DNA from: a virus
IMG/VR virus record: IMGVR_UViG_3300010397_000068
Span: 1-35,823 of that record
Length of the DNA: 35,823 nucleotides
Reading direction: 5' to 3' (one strand)
Shown in pieces: positions 13,271 to 20,608 of this stretch (position 1 is its first letter; each line of letters opens with the position of its first letter). The translations under genes were made by a program, and so were the position numbers. The notes below the pieces were generated by a model, which worked only from the letters and a program-made list of their open reading frames with translations, made no database searches and was not told where the DNA came from.

Positions 13271-13299
13271 ACATTACACACGTTACACACGAGCGTCAA
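13271..13299 (-). promoter_or_regulatory. Early leftward promoter with tandem 9-bp operators
   Basis: On the minus strand, TTGACG (13299-13294), 17 nt, TAATGT (13276-13271). Two abutting 9-mers, TTACACACG at 13274-13282 and 13283-13291 on the plus strand, fill the spacer and overlap the -10. The arrangement equals that at 6198-6232. It probably drives the recombination, integration and replication genes. The rest of the 13264-13329 gap holds nothing else I can identify. Confidence 0.75.
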
Positions 13300-13329
13300 C
13301 AACAAATCGACAGGGGGTGTCGGACGGGA

Positions 13330-13809
13330 TCAATCCGAGATGCGCGGCCAGGTCGCGAGCGGGACGCCGTACTCTTGCAGCCACCGCTGGGCGATGGCAC
13401 GCGGCACGGGCCGGTAGTGCTCGGACGTGGCGGGGAAGCAGAAGCTGCGCAGCGATGCCGGCGATCGGCGGATGGCCTTAGCCTCTTCGGCGACGGAGAC
13501 GCCGGCCGACTCGAGCGCCGCAATCAGCGGGTGCTCCCGCAGCTTGCTCGGGCGCCCGGGGCGAGGCGCGGCGATGTCGCTTGTGTGCATCGTGTGCAAT
13601 GTGCTACGACGATCGTGTGCCGTCAACAGGAAATCCGTGGGCTTCACCAGCGGGAAGAACGCTTCAACCAGCGCCGCGCGCACCTCGGCCGGCGGTGACT
13701 TCTTGCGGTAGAGGTACGCCCAGAAGTCGCCCGGGTCGATGTCGAGTCGGCGGGCGACGGCCTCGCCAGAGGCTACGAGAACGCTGGGTAGGTCGGCCGG
13801 TGGCTTCAC
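13330..13809 (-). CDS. Putative regulator with two helix-turn-helix-like halves (159 aa)
   Basis: The frame holds two similar helical segments: ASGEAVARRLDIDPGDFWAY with PPAEVRAALVEAFFPLVKP, and ALESAGVSVAEEAKAIRRSP with RAIAQRWLQEYGVPLATWP. The second resembles short phage Cro/C1-type regulators. A basic linker (APRPGRPSKLREHP) separates them. The start is unclear: GTG at 13809 (directly abutting the RusA GTG), TTG at 13818, or ATG at 13590, which would give only the second half. An operator-like site lies inside the gene at 13582-13603. It is the best candidate for the lysogeny repressor, although the family match is weak. Confidence 0.55.
   Translation of the reverse strand: MKPPADLPSVLVASGEAVARRLDIDPGDFWAYLYRKKSPPAEVRAALVEAFFPLVKPTDFLLTAHDRRSTLHTMHTSDIAAPRPGRPSKLREHPLIAALESAGVSVAEEAKAIRRSPASLRSFCFPATSEHYRPVPRAIAQRWLQEYGVPLATWPRISD
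13582..13603. promoter_or_regulatory. Third operator-like site, inside the regulator gene
   Basis: On the plus strand, TGTGTGCAT (13582-13590) and CGTGTGCAA (13591-13599) followed by TGTG. Aligned with the reverse complement of the early promoter operator, 18 of 22 bases agree. The ATG at 13590 lies within it, so the site could control an internal start or a weak promoter (minus-strand TTGACG at 13626-13621 lies 17 nt upstream of CACATT). Confidence 0.55.
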
Positions 13810-14220
13810 GTGGCGCAAAGTAGCACGCTCGCCGGCCTGTGGGTGCCGGGGCCTCTGCCGGGGCTCAACGAGATGATCGCCGCGGCGAAGGGATCAGGCG
13901 GCCGCGGCGCCGGATACGCCCGCCTGAAACGCGACTGGACAGAGGCCGTATGGGCGGAAGCGAAGCGCCAGAAGGTGCCGGCGTTCCCACACCGAGTGGT
14001 GCTCCAATTTACTTGGCACGAGCGCGACCGGCGCCGCGATCCCGACAATGTGGCGGCGGGCGGCCGAAAGCTCGTGCTCGACGGGCTCGTGATGGCCGGC
14101 GTCCTACGGGGCGACGGCTGGCGCTTCGTTCAGTCGTGGTCGGACCGCTTCGACGTGCGCCCCGAGCGGCCGGGCGTCGCGGTTCAGATCAGCCGCTACG
14201 ACGGCGCGGTGCTGTTTTAG
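13810..14220 (+). CDS. rusA: RusA-family Holliday-junction resolvase (136 aa)
   Basis: The family signature is clear: LWVPGPLPGLNEMI at the start, then RRRDPDNVAAGGRKLVLDGL with Asp77, Asp79, Lys87 and Asp91 in the positions of the RusA catalytic residues, then GDGW. The length is typical. It resolves recombination intermediates, likely trimming branched DNA before packaging. It is one of only two plus-strand genes. The GTG at 13810 abuts the GTG of the divergent regulator within CACGTG. Its stop overlaps the stop of the convergent endolysin gene. No good Shine-Dalgarno is visible. Confidence 0.9.
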   Translation: MAQSSTLAGLWVPGPLPGLNEMIAAAKGSGGRGAGYARLKRDWTEAVWAEAKRQKVPAFPHRVVLQFTWHERDRRRDPDNVAAGGRKLVLDGLVMAGVLRGDGWRFVQSWSDRFDVRPERPGVAVQISRYDGAVLF

Positions 14221-14729
14221 AGCTCGATGTAGCCGACCAGGTGCCCGCGGACGCCATCGCTCGGCTTCCACAGGTGCTGGCCCCAGGCGTCGCCAGTCGT
14301 CGACCCCGCGGCGTTCGTGTCGGGCTCGATGGTGGTGAGCGTCTGACCGTCCGGGCTCACCGCCAGCACGAAGCCGACGTGGCCGAGTCCCTTCCCCTTG
14401 TCGAGCACGAACACGTCGCCGGGCGCGGCGAGCTGGCGGCGGGCTACCAGCGGCGACAGCTCCCACATGTGCAGCGCGCCGGGCGTGCGCGGGCACGGGT
14501 TCGGCGCCACGGCATTGGCGGCGGCCGTGCGGAAGCACCAGAAGACACCGGCGGCGCACCAGGGATGCCCCTCGAGCGAGATGTCGGCCGGAAGCGCCAG
14601 CCCGACGGCGCGCTGGTAGTCGTCCACCCGCGGCCCGCGGAAGCGGCCCCAGGGCGCGCCGCCGCCATGGATGCCGCTCGCGAGCTCGCTCTGCGCGACG
14701 GCCAGCGCCGCCTGACCGAGCGCGCTCAC
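14217..14729 (-). CDS. CHAP-type endolysin (170 aa)
   Basis: Peptidoglycan hydrolase. The catalytic pattern of NlpC/P60-CHAP enzymes is visible: Cys in HPWCAAGVFWCF, the GDVFVLDKGKGLGHVGFVLA stretch with the catalytic His, and TIEPDTN with the third polar residue. No signal peptide is seen, so export needs a holin. I chose the GTG at 14729, which overlaps the previous stop (GTGA). It ends the lysis cassette and converges with rusA. Confidence 0.85.
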   Translation of the reverse strand: MSALGQAALAVAQSELASGIHGGGAPWGRFRGPRVDDYQRAVGLALPADISLEGHPWCAAGVFWCFRTAAANAVAPNPCPRTPGALHMWELSPLVARRQLAAPGDVFVLDKGKGLGHVGFVLAVSPDGQTLTTIEPDTNAAGSTTGDAWGQHLWKPSDGVRGHLVGYIEL

Positions 14730-15430
14730 TTCCCGCCCCGGCGCCGCCCGTCCAGCCGGCGCAGCAGCCGCGAGTTGCGCACCGCCAGCCGCTTGCCCGC
14801 CGTGGCGATCCCGGCCAGCGATGCGTAGCGCAGGCGCGCGAACACCTCGTTTTCGTTGCCGTCGGAGTCCAGCACCACCATGTAGCCCCCGGGGCTCATC
14901 CCGAAAGGCGCCTTGACGGTGCCCATGTGATCCCAGGGGCCAGCGCTGTCGGCGTCGAACCAAGCGGGCAGCACGTAGTTGCTCACCTGGACGGGGCGCG
15001 TTTCGTCCAGCACCTCCGTCTGATGGGTGTAGGCGTCGCCCTCCACCGGATCGGCCACTTCCTTGGCGACCTGGGTGCCGTCCGGGCGCGGCATCCACTG
15101 GTCGCAGAACAGGTCGATCAGCGTCTCGATGAATTCGTGACTGAGCGTGATCGACGTCGCCGCGCCCTGCGCCAGCACGCGCACGTAGGGGCGCCCGACG
15201 AGGTCGACCGAATGGAACCCCAGCGCGCCCGGCTGGTCGATGTCATCGACGATCTCGACGATATAGATGTCGTCGGCGGGGAGCTGCGCCACCGTCTCGT
15301 ATGCGGCGGCCGCCGGCGGCTTCAGTCCCCACGCCGCCGCGACCTCTTCCAGCTGCTCCCCGCACGCCTGGACGGCGAACAGAAAGACGTCCTTGGGCAG
15401 CGAGCTGGAGTTGATGCACGCGAACTGCAT
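14726..15430 (-). CDS. HExxE zincin-like phage protein (234 aa)
   Basis: It begins MQFACINSSSLPKDVFLFAV. The region TSITLSHEFIETLIDLFCDQ carries H-E-x-x-E, followed by AKEVADPVEGDAYTH, and then VSNYVLPAWFDADSAGPWDH. This order (HExxE, DPVE, NYVLPAWFD) resembles a family of phage proteins with a metallopeptidase-like site, of uncertain substrate. The ATG at 15430 overlaps the upstream stop by 1 nt. It lies between the membrane proteins and the endolysin, suggesting a role in lysis or envelope degradation. Confidence 0.75.
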   Translation of the reverse strand: MQFACINSSSLPKDVFLFAVQACGEQLEEVAAAWGLKPPAAAAYETVAQLPADDIYIVEIVDDIDQPGALGFHSVDLVGRPYVRVLAQGAATSITLSHEFIETLIDLFCDQWMPRPDGTQVAKEVADPVEGDAYTHQTEVLDETRPVQVSNYVLPAWFDADSAGPWDHMGTVKAPFGMSPGGYMVVLDSDGNENEVFARLRYASLAGIATAGKRLAVRNSRLLRRLDGRRRGGK

Positions 15431-15606
15431 CAGCGCCCCGCGTCCGCGCGCTCGTCGTGGATCGGCTGCGGGCACCACGGCTGCGTCGGGTCGGCCGCGC
15501 ACGTCGGCGTCGGCCCGGTGGTCGCGTAGCAGGCGGCCGCCACCGCGATCCCAAGCGCCACCGGGATGAAGAGCGCCAGGAACACGTCCCGAGCGAAGCC
15601 CCTCAC
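15430..15606 (-). CDS. Small membrane protein, spanin-like candidate (58 aa)
   Basis: A GTG at 15606 overlaps the previous stop (GTGA). One hydrophobic segment (LALFIPVALGIAVAAACYAT) ends in AAAC, a lipobox-like site, followed by a Pro/Thr-rich tail (TGPTPTCAADPTQPWCPQP). This resembles small outer-membrane spanin subunits (Rz1-like) in size and composition, but could be only a membrane protein. Confidence 0.6.
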   Translation of the reverse strand: MRGFARDVFLALFIPVALGIAVAAACYATTGPTPTCAADPTQPWCPQPIHDERADAGR

Positions 15607-16127
15607 TGGAACGTGACCGGGTGAGCCGCCAGCCATGCCCGCGCGTGCGCCGCCTTCAGCGCCTCCAGCGGGTCGCCGGTGGCGGTCTCCTGTAGCGCGG
15701 CCTTGCTGGCGATCCACTGCAGCGCACATTCCACCTCGGCCAGCGCCAGCGGCCCGCCGATGCCGGCGATCAGCGCGGCCACCGCGGCCTCGTAGTTCGC
15801 CTGCGCGATCGCCGTCTCCGCGCTCGGCAGGATGTCCAGCGCGGCGGCGTGCAGCGCGGCCTCCGAGCAGTTCACGAAACCGGGCGTGTTGGGCGGCGGC
15901 GTTGGTCCCAGCACCGACTTGCAGCTGGAGAGCGACAGCAGCATCACGAGCGCGAGAATGGCCGCGGGCGGCTTGAAGTACGCCGGGAACGCCACCTTCA
16001 CGTCGGCCAGGATGGCAACGGCGATGGGGGCCCACACGTAGTGGCTCTGAGACAGCCAGTCAGCGACGCCGCCGATGATCCCCACCAGCCCCAGCAACAG
16101 GATGTGCAGCACCTGCTTTTTCGTCAT
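15603..16127 (-). CDS. Holin-like membrane protein with an internal lipobox (174 aa)
   Basis: Three hydrophobic segments lie at the N-terminus: HILLLGLVGIIGGVADWL, YVWAPIAVAILADVKVAF and PAAILALVMLLSLSS. The third ends in LSLSSC, matching a lipoprotein signal. The soluble C-terminal part (about 100 residues) is Ala-rich and helical. The ATG at 16127 has no Shine-Dalgarno and starts 7 nt after the late-promoter-like element, so the mRNA may be leaderless. It may be a holin, a spanin component, or a fusion of both. Confidence 0.65.
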   Translation of the reverse strand: MTKKQVLHILLLGLVGIIGGVADWLSQSHYVWAPIAVAILADVKVAFPAYFKPPAAILALVMLLSLSSCKSVLGPTPPPNTPGFVNCSEAALHAAALDILPSAETAIAQANYEAAVAALIAGIGGPLALAEVECALQWIASKAALQETATGDPLEALKAAHARAWLAAHPVTFQ

Positions 16128-16134
16128 GATTCGC

Positions 16135-16163
16135 GGCTACCCACAGGGCACCGGCGAAGGCAA
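16135..16163 (-). promoter_or_regulatory. Late-promoter-like element, copy 2 (lysis genes)
   Basis: On the minus strand, TTGCCT (16163-16158), 17 nt ending TGTGG, then GTAGCC (16140-16135). ATGACGAAA follows after 7 nt, exactly as in copy 1. It is the only copy with G in the middle of TGTGRGTAG. Confidence 0.65.
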
Positions 16164-16169
16164 GTTCAT

Positions 16170-16463
16170 TCAGCGTCGGCGGAATGCGGTGTCGAGATCG
16201 GCGGCCCATTTATCGGGGCCGTCGTTGGGTACGCCGCGATTGGCCTCCCTGGTCTCGTCCTCGATTTTTGCCGCGCGGGCGTCAGCTCGTGCCGCCGTGG
16301 CTCGGAGTCGGGCGAGGAATCTCTCGCACTCATCCGGTCGAGTGCGGTGGAGGCTCGCCCCAAAAGCCGCCAGTGCTCGCCCGAGGTCTCGGTAGACGTA
16401 CCCGAGGTCGATGCACTCCATTCCGAGCTTTGAGAGAGCGCGGTCGCGTTCTTCATTGGTCAC
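16170..16463 (-). CDS. Hypothetical protein (97 aa)
   Basis: It begins at a GTG (16463) with GAGGAG only 2 nt before it, so the true start may differ. The protein is charged and largely helical (RDRALSKLGMECIDLGYVYR; ARADARAAKIEDETREA). No family recognised. It lies between the tail fibre and the lysis genes. Confidence 0.6.
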   Translation of the reverse strand: MTNEERDRALSKLGMECIDLGYVYRDLGRALAAFGASLHRTRPDECERFLARLRATAARADARAAKIEDETREANRGVPNDGPDKWAADLDTAFRRR

Positions 16464-16469
16464 GGCTCC

Positions 16470-16781
16470 TCACTGGTCTTTCGGTTTTTCGACACGATCG
16501 GAGAAAGTCGAAGCAACCCCCGTTTTCGGAAGCTCCGGGGGGCCGACGTCGCGAGCTCGCATCAGCGTGACCGCCCCGTAGACCTTGCGCGCCGCCCGGT
16601 AGAGCTTGGATGCGCCCACGGCGACGCCAGACCCGACGAGCGATGCGGCCCCCACCAGCGCACCCACAGCCTTTAGCGTGGTGGTCCACCGCTTCGCCCA
16701 TGCCCGAATGGCGTGTGACCAGCTGCGCCCGCGCGCGTCCTCCAGCTGGGCCGCTATGATTCTCTCGAGGTCCCGCCGCAC
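16470..16781 (-). CDS. Small membrane protein, holin candidate (103 aa)
   Basis: The GTG at 16781 follows the fibre stop by 13 nt; no clear Shine-Dalgarno. A helical basic N-terminus (RRDLERIIAAQLEDARGR) leads to one hydrophobic segment (LKAVGALVGAASLVGSGVAV) and a soluble tail. Its position beside the lysis cassette fits a holin or antiholin. The first 30 residues could also be read in the neighbouring frame (ATG at 16791), but that frame lacks a membrane segment. Confidence 0.55.
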   Translation of the reverse strand: MRRDLERIIAAQLEDARGRSWSHAIRAWAKRWTTTLKAVGALVGAASLVGSGVAVGASKLYRAARKVYGAVTLMRARDVGPPELPKTGVASTFSDRVEKPKDQ

Positions 16782-16794
16782 GGTCGTCCATGGG

Positions 16795-18678
16795 TCAAAA
16801 GATGTTGGGCGCCATCAGCAGGTTGGCGGTGAAGATCATGTTGCCGGTCATCCCGGTCCCGGTGCCCGACACGAGGACCCCCCAGCGGTCACTTGCGCTG
16901 GGGCTGCCCACGGAAACGGTGCCGGTGGTCAGGTTGCCCGCGGAGACATTGTTGAGCGTGATGGTCGAGAACGAGGAGCCGTTGCGGGTGATCTGAACGG
17001 CCAGCGTCCCCGAGGTGATCGCGTTCGTGATGATCCGGACGTTGAGAGCGACGTTCGTCGCGGCGAAGCTCTGGACGTACTCGAGCGCCGTTCCGCCCTG
17101 CCCAGCCGTGGATGACGTCCCGAGCCAAACCGCGCCTCCGGTGACGAGCGTCGACCCTGCGACGTTGATGTAGTAGGGCAGCGTCCCCGAAACCGCAGCG
17201 GGGAGGCCGCCGACGCCAGCGATGCCAACCGTGCCGCTGGTGTCCGCGGCCACGATGATGTTGCCCGATCCGCTGAGGGTGGTGCAGGTAAGATTCCCCC
17301 CGAGCTTGGTCTGCCCTCCTGCGACGTGGAGCGCCACGGCAGTCGACGAGACGAGGCCGCCGATGGTCGGGGCGTTGTCGATGTAGACGGTCGCCGCCTC
17401 GGTCATCGAGACGGACGATCCTGGGTTGGCGTAGCTCACGGCCCGGATGCGCTCCGTCGCATAGATGCCTGCCGTTACGCCCGTTCGTATGGTGGTGTTC
17501 GATGGGTTGACGTCCACGAAGGTGTTGTCCGACGTCCCCGTTGCCCCCAGCGCGCCACCGCCCACGTTGAACTGCACCCGGTCGCGGTCCGCGTTCGTCG
17601 TGTGGCCACAGACCAAAGAAGCGTTCGTGGGCACCGATGCCCCGTTGATTCCGACGGCGTTGCCGGCCGCCTGGACGTGCAACGCCGTGTCGAAGGTGTA
17701 CGTTGAGTCGCCAACCGGAATGGCCGTTGGCCCCGCGCTGAGCATCACCTGCGATGCGGCCGGGAGTCCGGCATACGACGTTCCGCACGTTCCAGCCGAC
17801 GTGGTGATAGCCCCCGTGAGAGCGGGAAGCTGCGCGCAGGCCGAAGAGCCGGAAAGGTCGGAAAAGTCAGGCTGTGTGCATGGTATGTTTCCGTTGTTCA
17901 ATATCGACGTCGCGAACTCGTGAGCCGGGCATGCCTGCGTTCGCACGCCGTGGGTGACGTTCCCAGCGTCGTCCTTGCTGCTGAAGGTGTGCGACGTCGA
18001 GTCGCCGTAGAAGGTCACCCACCCTGCCGCCGGGGTCGCCGGGGCAGCCATCGACTTGATCGACGTGACGCCGGCGTTCGAGACCGTGAAGAACCGGTTG
18101 GCGTAGGTGGCTCCGTTCACGAAGGCGAACTCACCACCGGCTGCGATGGAGGCGTTCAGGATCGTATGGTTGCCGGAGTCCATGCCGAGGAGATTCCGGC
18201 CGGCCGAGGCGATCCACCCGTTCGTGGTCGCGCCGGTGTTGTCGGCGTTGGGCAGGTTGATGAACCCGGCTGCGGCCGTGATGTTCACCTCGCCGTTGAC
18301 CGATTCCACTTTGGCGGCGTTGTCCCAGGTGAAATCTGGCGAGCTGCTCATGTTGGTGCCCGTGCCGTAGGCGATCTGCTGGGCGGGGATGACAATCCCG
18401 CACGTCGCCACCGGGGAGCCAGAGCACGAGATCGGCGACGTCCCGACGACGCCCGTGATGGTGCCGGTCCCACACGGCACGCTCATCGGGAGGAAATGTC
18501 CGGTGCTGTCAACCGCAACGCAGCGGGTGCCCGAGCCGGCCAGGTCGTTGACCTGAAGAGTCCCAACGTTGAGGCATGCGAGGTTGTTCCCGTCGCGATC
18601 GTCCTGCCAAATGTAGGCGGCCCGCGCCGTTCCGCCGAAGGCGCTCAGCAAGCAGACGATGCTGGCCACTCGCTTCAT
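16795..18678 (-). CDS. Large fibre-like protein with an N-terminal Sec signal (627 aa)
   Basis: The protein is Gly/Ser/Thr/Val-rich with many short beta-type repeats (TIGGLVSSTAVALHVAGGQT; GSGNIIVAADTSGTVGIAG) typical of elongated tail fibres, and ends TGNMIFTANLLMAPNIF. No S74 chaperone domain is visible. Unusually, it begins MKRVASIVCLLSAFGGTARA followed by AYIWQDD, a convincing Sec signal peptide with an A-x-A cleavage site. Start is the ATG at 18678; a GTG at 18687 overlapping the SGNH stop would add three residues. Its place after the esterase suggests receptor binding. Confidence 0.75.
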   Translation of the reverse strand: MKRVASIVCLLSAFGGTARAAYIWQDDRDGNNLACLNVGTLQVNDLAGSGTRCVAVDSTGHFLPMSVPCGTGTITGVVGTSPISCSGSPVATCGIVIPAQQIAYGTGTNMSSSPDFTWDNAAKVESVNGEVNITAAAGFINLPNADNTGATTNGWIASAGRNLLGMDSGNHTILNASIAAGGEFAFVNGATYANRFFTVSNAGVTSIKSMAAPATPAAGWVTFYGDSTSHTFSSKDDAGNVTHGVRTQACPAHEFATSILNNGNIPCTQPDFSDLSGSSACAQLPALTGAITTSAGTCGTSYAGLPAASQVMLSAGPTAIPVGDSTYTFDTALHVQAAGNAVGINGASVPTNASLVCGHTTNADRDRVQFNVGGGALGATGTSDNTFVDVNPSNTTIRTGVTAGIYATERIRAVSYANPGSSVSMTEAATVYIDNAPTIGGLVSSTAVALHVAGGQTKLGGNLTCTTLSGSGNIIVAADTSGTVGIAGVGGLPAAVSGTLPYYINVAGSTLVTGGAVWLGTSSTAGQGGTALEYVQSFAATNVALNVRIITNAITSGTLAVQITRNGSSFSTITLNNVSAGNLTTGTVSVGSPSASDRWGVLVSGTGTGMTGNMIFTANLLMAPNIF

Positions 18679-18683
18679 GGGCT

Positions 18684-19310
18684 TCACGTCCCGAACTGCA
18701 GCCGCTGGTAGACGCGGTTGCTGAGCACGTTCTGGCCTGCCGTCTTGGTGGGGTGGGTGCCGGGCGCCTGGGTCAGGATGCCCGAGGACAGGTCGGTGGG
18801 GTTCTGGATCGGCTCGTCGAAGGTGAAAATCTGGTCGCGGATGTTGATCCACTCGGCGTTCGGCTCCGCCGCGACCACCGCCTTGATGGCGGCGTTGGTG
18901 TTCTGCGTGTCGACGTCGTGCGCGCCCGAGCCGTCGGGCCAGAGCTCGCTCTGGTACCACATGTTCGAAATCACGTGGAACTTGCAGTTCGGCCGGGCCG
19001 CCTTCACCGCCGCGAAGTACGCCACGTAGTTGGCGGCGCTCGTTGCCGGGGGGATCGGCGTCCCGCTGTGGTTGTCGTGGTCGTTGAGCCCGCACAGGAT
19101 GATGCAGTGGTCCGGGTTGAGGGCGGTGGTGGTGGCGACGCGGGAGAGCATGTCCGTGGTCGTGTCACCCCCCACGGCGTTGACGCCGAAGGTTGGCGGG
19201 GGAGAGCCGGCGCCGTTGAAGAGGGCTTGGATGGACGCCTGCAGCGGGATCATCCATTGGTAAGTCGCGTCGGGAAACCCTGCGGTCATGGAGTCCCCGA
19301 TGAAGACCAC
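18684..19310 (-). CDS. SGNH/GDSL-type esterase (208 aa)
   Basis: Catalytic blocks are clear: block I VVFIGDSMTAG (Ser), block II glycine in VNAVGGDTT, block III CGLNDHD (Asn), block V APGTHPTKTAG (His). Such enzymes remove acetyl groups from surface polysaccharide and are found in phage receptor-binding complexes. The start is problematic: the only conventional codon near the fold's first strand is the GTG at 19310, without a Shine-Dalgarno. The frame is open up to the TGA that ends the lectin-like gene (19353-19355), in the same frame, so the esterase may be made partly by readthrough. Its stop overlaps a possible GTG start of the fibre gene. Confidence 0.85.
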   Translation of the reverse strand: MVFIGDSMTAGFPDATYQWMIPLQASIQALFNGAGSPPPTFGVNAVGGDTTTDMLSRVATTTALNPDHCIILCGLNDHDNHSGTPIPPATSAANYVAYFAAVKAARPNCKFHVISNMWYQSELWPDGSGAHDVDTQNTNAAIKAVVAAEPNAEWINIRDQIFTFDEPIQNPTDLSSGILTQAPGTHPTKTAGQNVLSNRVYQRLQFGT

Positions 19311-19352
19311 CTTCTGTGCTGGTTTGATGCCCAGCGCCCCGACCGGGGGCAG

Positions 19353-20099
19353 TCAAACTAAGACGTAGCCGTAGGTGATGTCGCTCACGAAGACGTTGCC
19401 GGTCGTCGCGTTGTAGGCGAAGAACGCCCGGGCGCCGGCCGTGAGGTTGGTGAGCACCGACGTATTGCCGACAGCGACGTCATCCACGTACGCGACGTAG
19501 GTGGTGCCGTTGAACGAGACCGAGTAGTTGTGCGGATTGCCGTCGACCACGTGCGACGTGACGATGTTGGTGGTGCCGCCATTCTTCGACAGCTGCAGCA
19601 CCAGGTGGGTCGCGTCGATGGACGTGCGCGCGCACAGGTTCACCGTCTCGTTGAACGCCGCGTTGGAGACGCCGACGAACTGCCCGCCCGCCTCGACGGC
19701 GGAGAACCGCCCCCGGAACGACCAGGCGTGCCGCTTGGTCGTCAGGTCGGTGTAGATGCCGCCGGTGAAGGTGAGGACGTGCGCCGACGCGGGGGTCCGT
19801 CCGCCTCCCTCGATGCCGGCGTCGTTGGCGTCGATCGTCGGGTTGACGGCGTCCGTCGCCGGCTGGATGTTGGTGGGCTTGACGTACTGCCAGGACAGCC
19901 CGGGAACGGCGGCATTCAGCACCGCCTGACGCGCGGTCGCCCATGGATTGCCGCCGCCGATCTGCGTGTACGGGGTGCCATCGGCGCTCACCTGCAGCAC
20001 GCCGCCAACGCGGGCGATCACCGACTCGCCAAGGACGCTCAGATCCGGGGCAACGTCCTTGAAGCTGAGGCCGCCCGGGACAGTTTGCTTGCCAGCCAT
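19353..20099 (-). CDS. Lectin-like (concanavalin/LamG-type) virion protein (248 aa)
   Basis: It begins MAGKQTVPGGLSFKDVAPDL. The C-terminal 130 residues show alternating beta strands with WSFRGRFSAVEAGGQFVGVS, LVLQLSKNGGTTNIVTSHVV and NYSVSFNGTTYVAYVDDVAV, typical of a jelly-roll lectin domain. The ATG at 20099 overlaps the upstream TAA (TAATG), with GGGGG 5 nt upstream. The frame continues past its TGA into the SGNH esterase. It probably forms part of the receptor-binding complex. Confidence 0.7.
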   Translation of the reverse strand: MAGKQTVPGGLSFKDVAPDLSVLGESVIARVGGVLQVSADGTPYTQIGGGNPWATARQAVLNAAVPGLSWQYVKPTNIQPATDAVNPTIDANDAGIEGGGRTPASAHVLTFTGGIYTDLTTKRHAWSFRGRFSAVEAGGQFVGVSNAAFNETVNLCARTSIDATHLVLQLSKNGGTTNIVTSHVVDGNPHNYSVSFNGTTYVAYVDDVAVGNTSVLTNLTAGARAFFAYNATTGNVFVSDITYGYVLV

Positions 20100-20527
20100 T
20101 ACGTCCCCCTCACGTTGACGGCCACGTTGAGCACGCCGGCGGCGCCGCCCGACGCTCGCGTGTAGACGACGCGCCCCCACTTGAAGCGCGGGAAGTTCGC
20201 CCCGGCCAGCGTGAACTGCGCCTTGCCCGACGTGCCGCCCGACGGGTTCGAACTGGTCATGTCGGCGGTGCGCGTGATGGCGACGGGCCCCAGGACGCTG
20301 CGCGAGACGTTCGGATCCTCGTCGTTGGTCACCTCAAGATCGAACGCGCCGGTTGCGGCGGTCGTTGTCCCGGTGAGCGGCCATTTGATCTGGACCCCGA
20401 TGGAATCCATATCTTCGAGCCGGATCCAGGGACCGACGACGGTCGCCGTCGAGCGGCTATCCGGGGGCGTCGCGTTCGACATGTCCCCGGCAACGATGTA
20501 GGCGGGATTGTTCTTGAACCGACTCAC
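20099..20527 (-). CDS. Virion beta-sandwich protein (142 aa)
   Basis: A GTG at 20527 has a strong GGAGGT 5 nt upstream. The protein starts MSRFKNNPAYIVAGDMS and continues with alternating strands (SIGVQIKWPLTGTTTAATGA, then FDLEVTNDEDPN). This pattern is common in phage proteins that attach to fibres or decorate capsids, but the family is not clear. First gene of the receptor-binding unit. Its ribosome site and start codon lie inside a hairpin (20527-20559). Confidence 0.65.
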   Translation of the reverse strand: MSRFKNNPAYIVAGDMSNATPPDSRSTATVVGPWIRLEDMDSIGVQIKWPLTGTTTAATGAFDLEVTNDEDPNVSRSVLGPVAITRTADMTSSNPSGGTSGKAQFTLAGANFPRFKWGRVVYTRASGGAAGVLNVAVNVRGT

Positions 20528-20559
20528 GAAACACCTCCATCCGTGGAGAGGGCGTTTCG
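20527..20559 (-). promoter_or_regulatory. Hairpin masking the ribosome-binding site of the gene at 20527
   Basis: On the minus strand, CGAAACGCCCTC (20559-20548), a 9-nt loop, then GGAGGTGTTTCG (20538-20527). Nine consecutive pairs (one G-U) plus two after one mismatch enclose the Shine-Dalgarno and the first base of GTG. The 11-nt arm CGAAACACCTC (plus strand) is the same as that at the capsid gene. Confidence 0.7.
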
Positions 20560-20579
20560 TCGTGAGCCCTACAGTAGCC

Positions 20580-20608
20580 GCCTACTCACAGCGCGGCCTT
20601 TGCTTCAA
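20580..20608 (-). promoter_or_regulatory. Late-promoter-like element, copy 3 (receptor-binding unit)
   Basis: On the minus strand, TTGAAG (20608-20603), 17 nt ending TGTGA, then GTAGGC (20585-20580). The TTGA overlaps the stop codon of the upstream gene. It lies 20 nt before the ribosome-masking hairpin. Confidence 0.65.
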
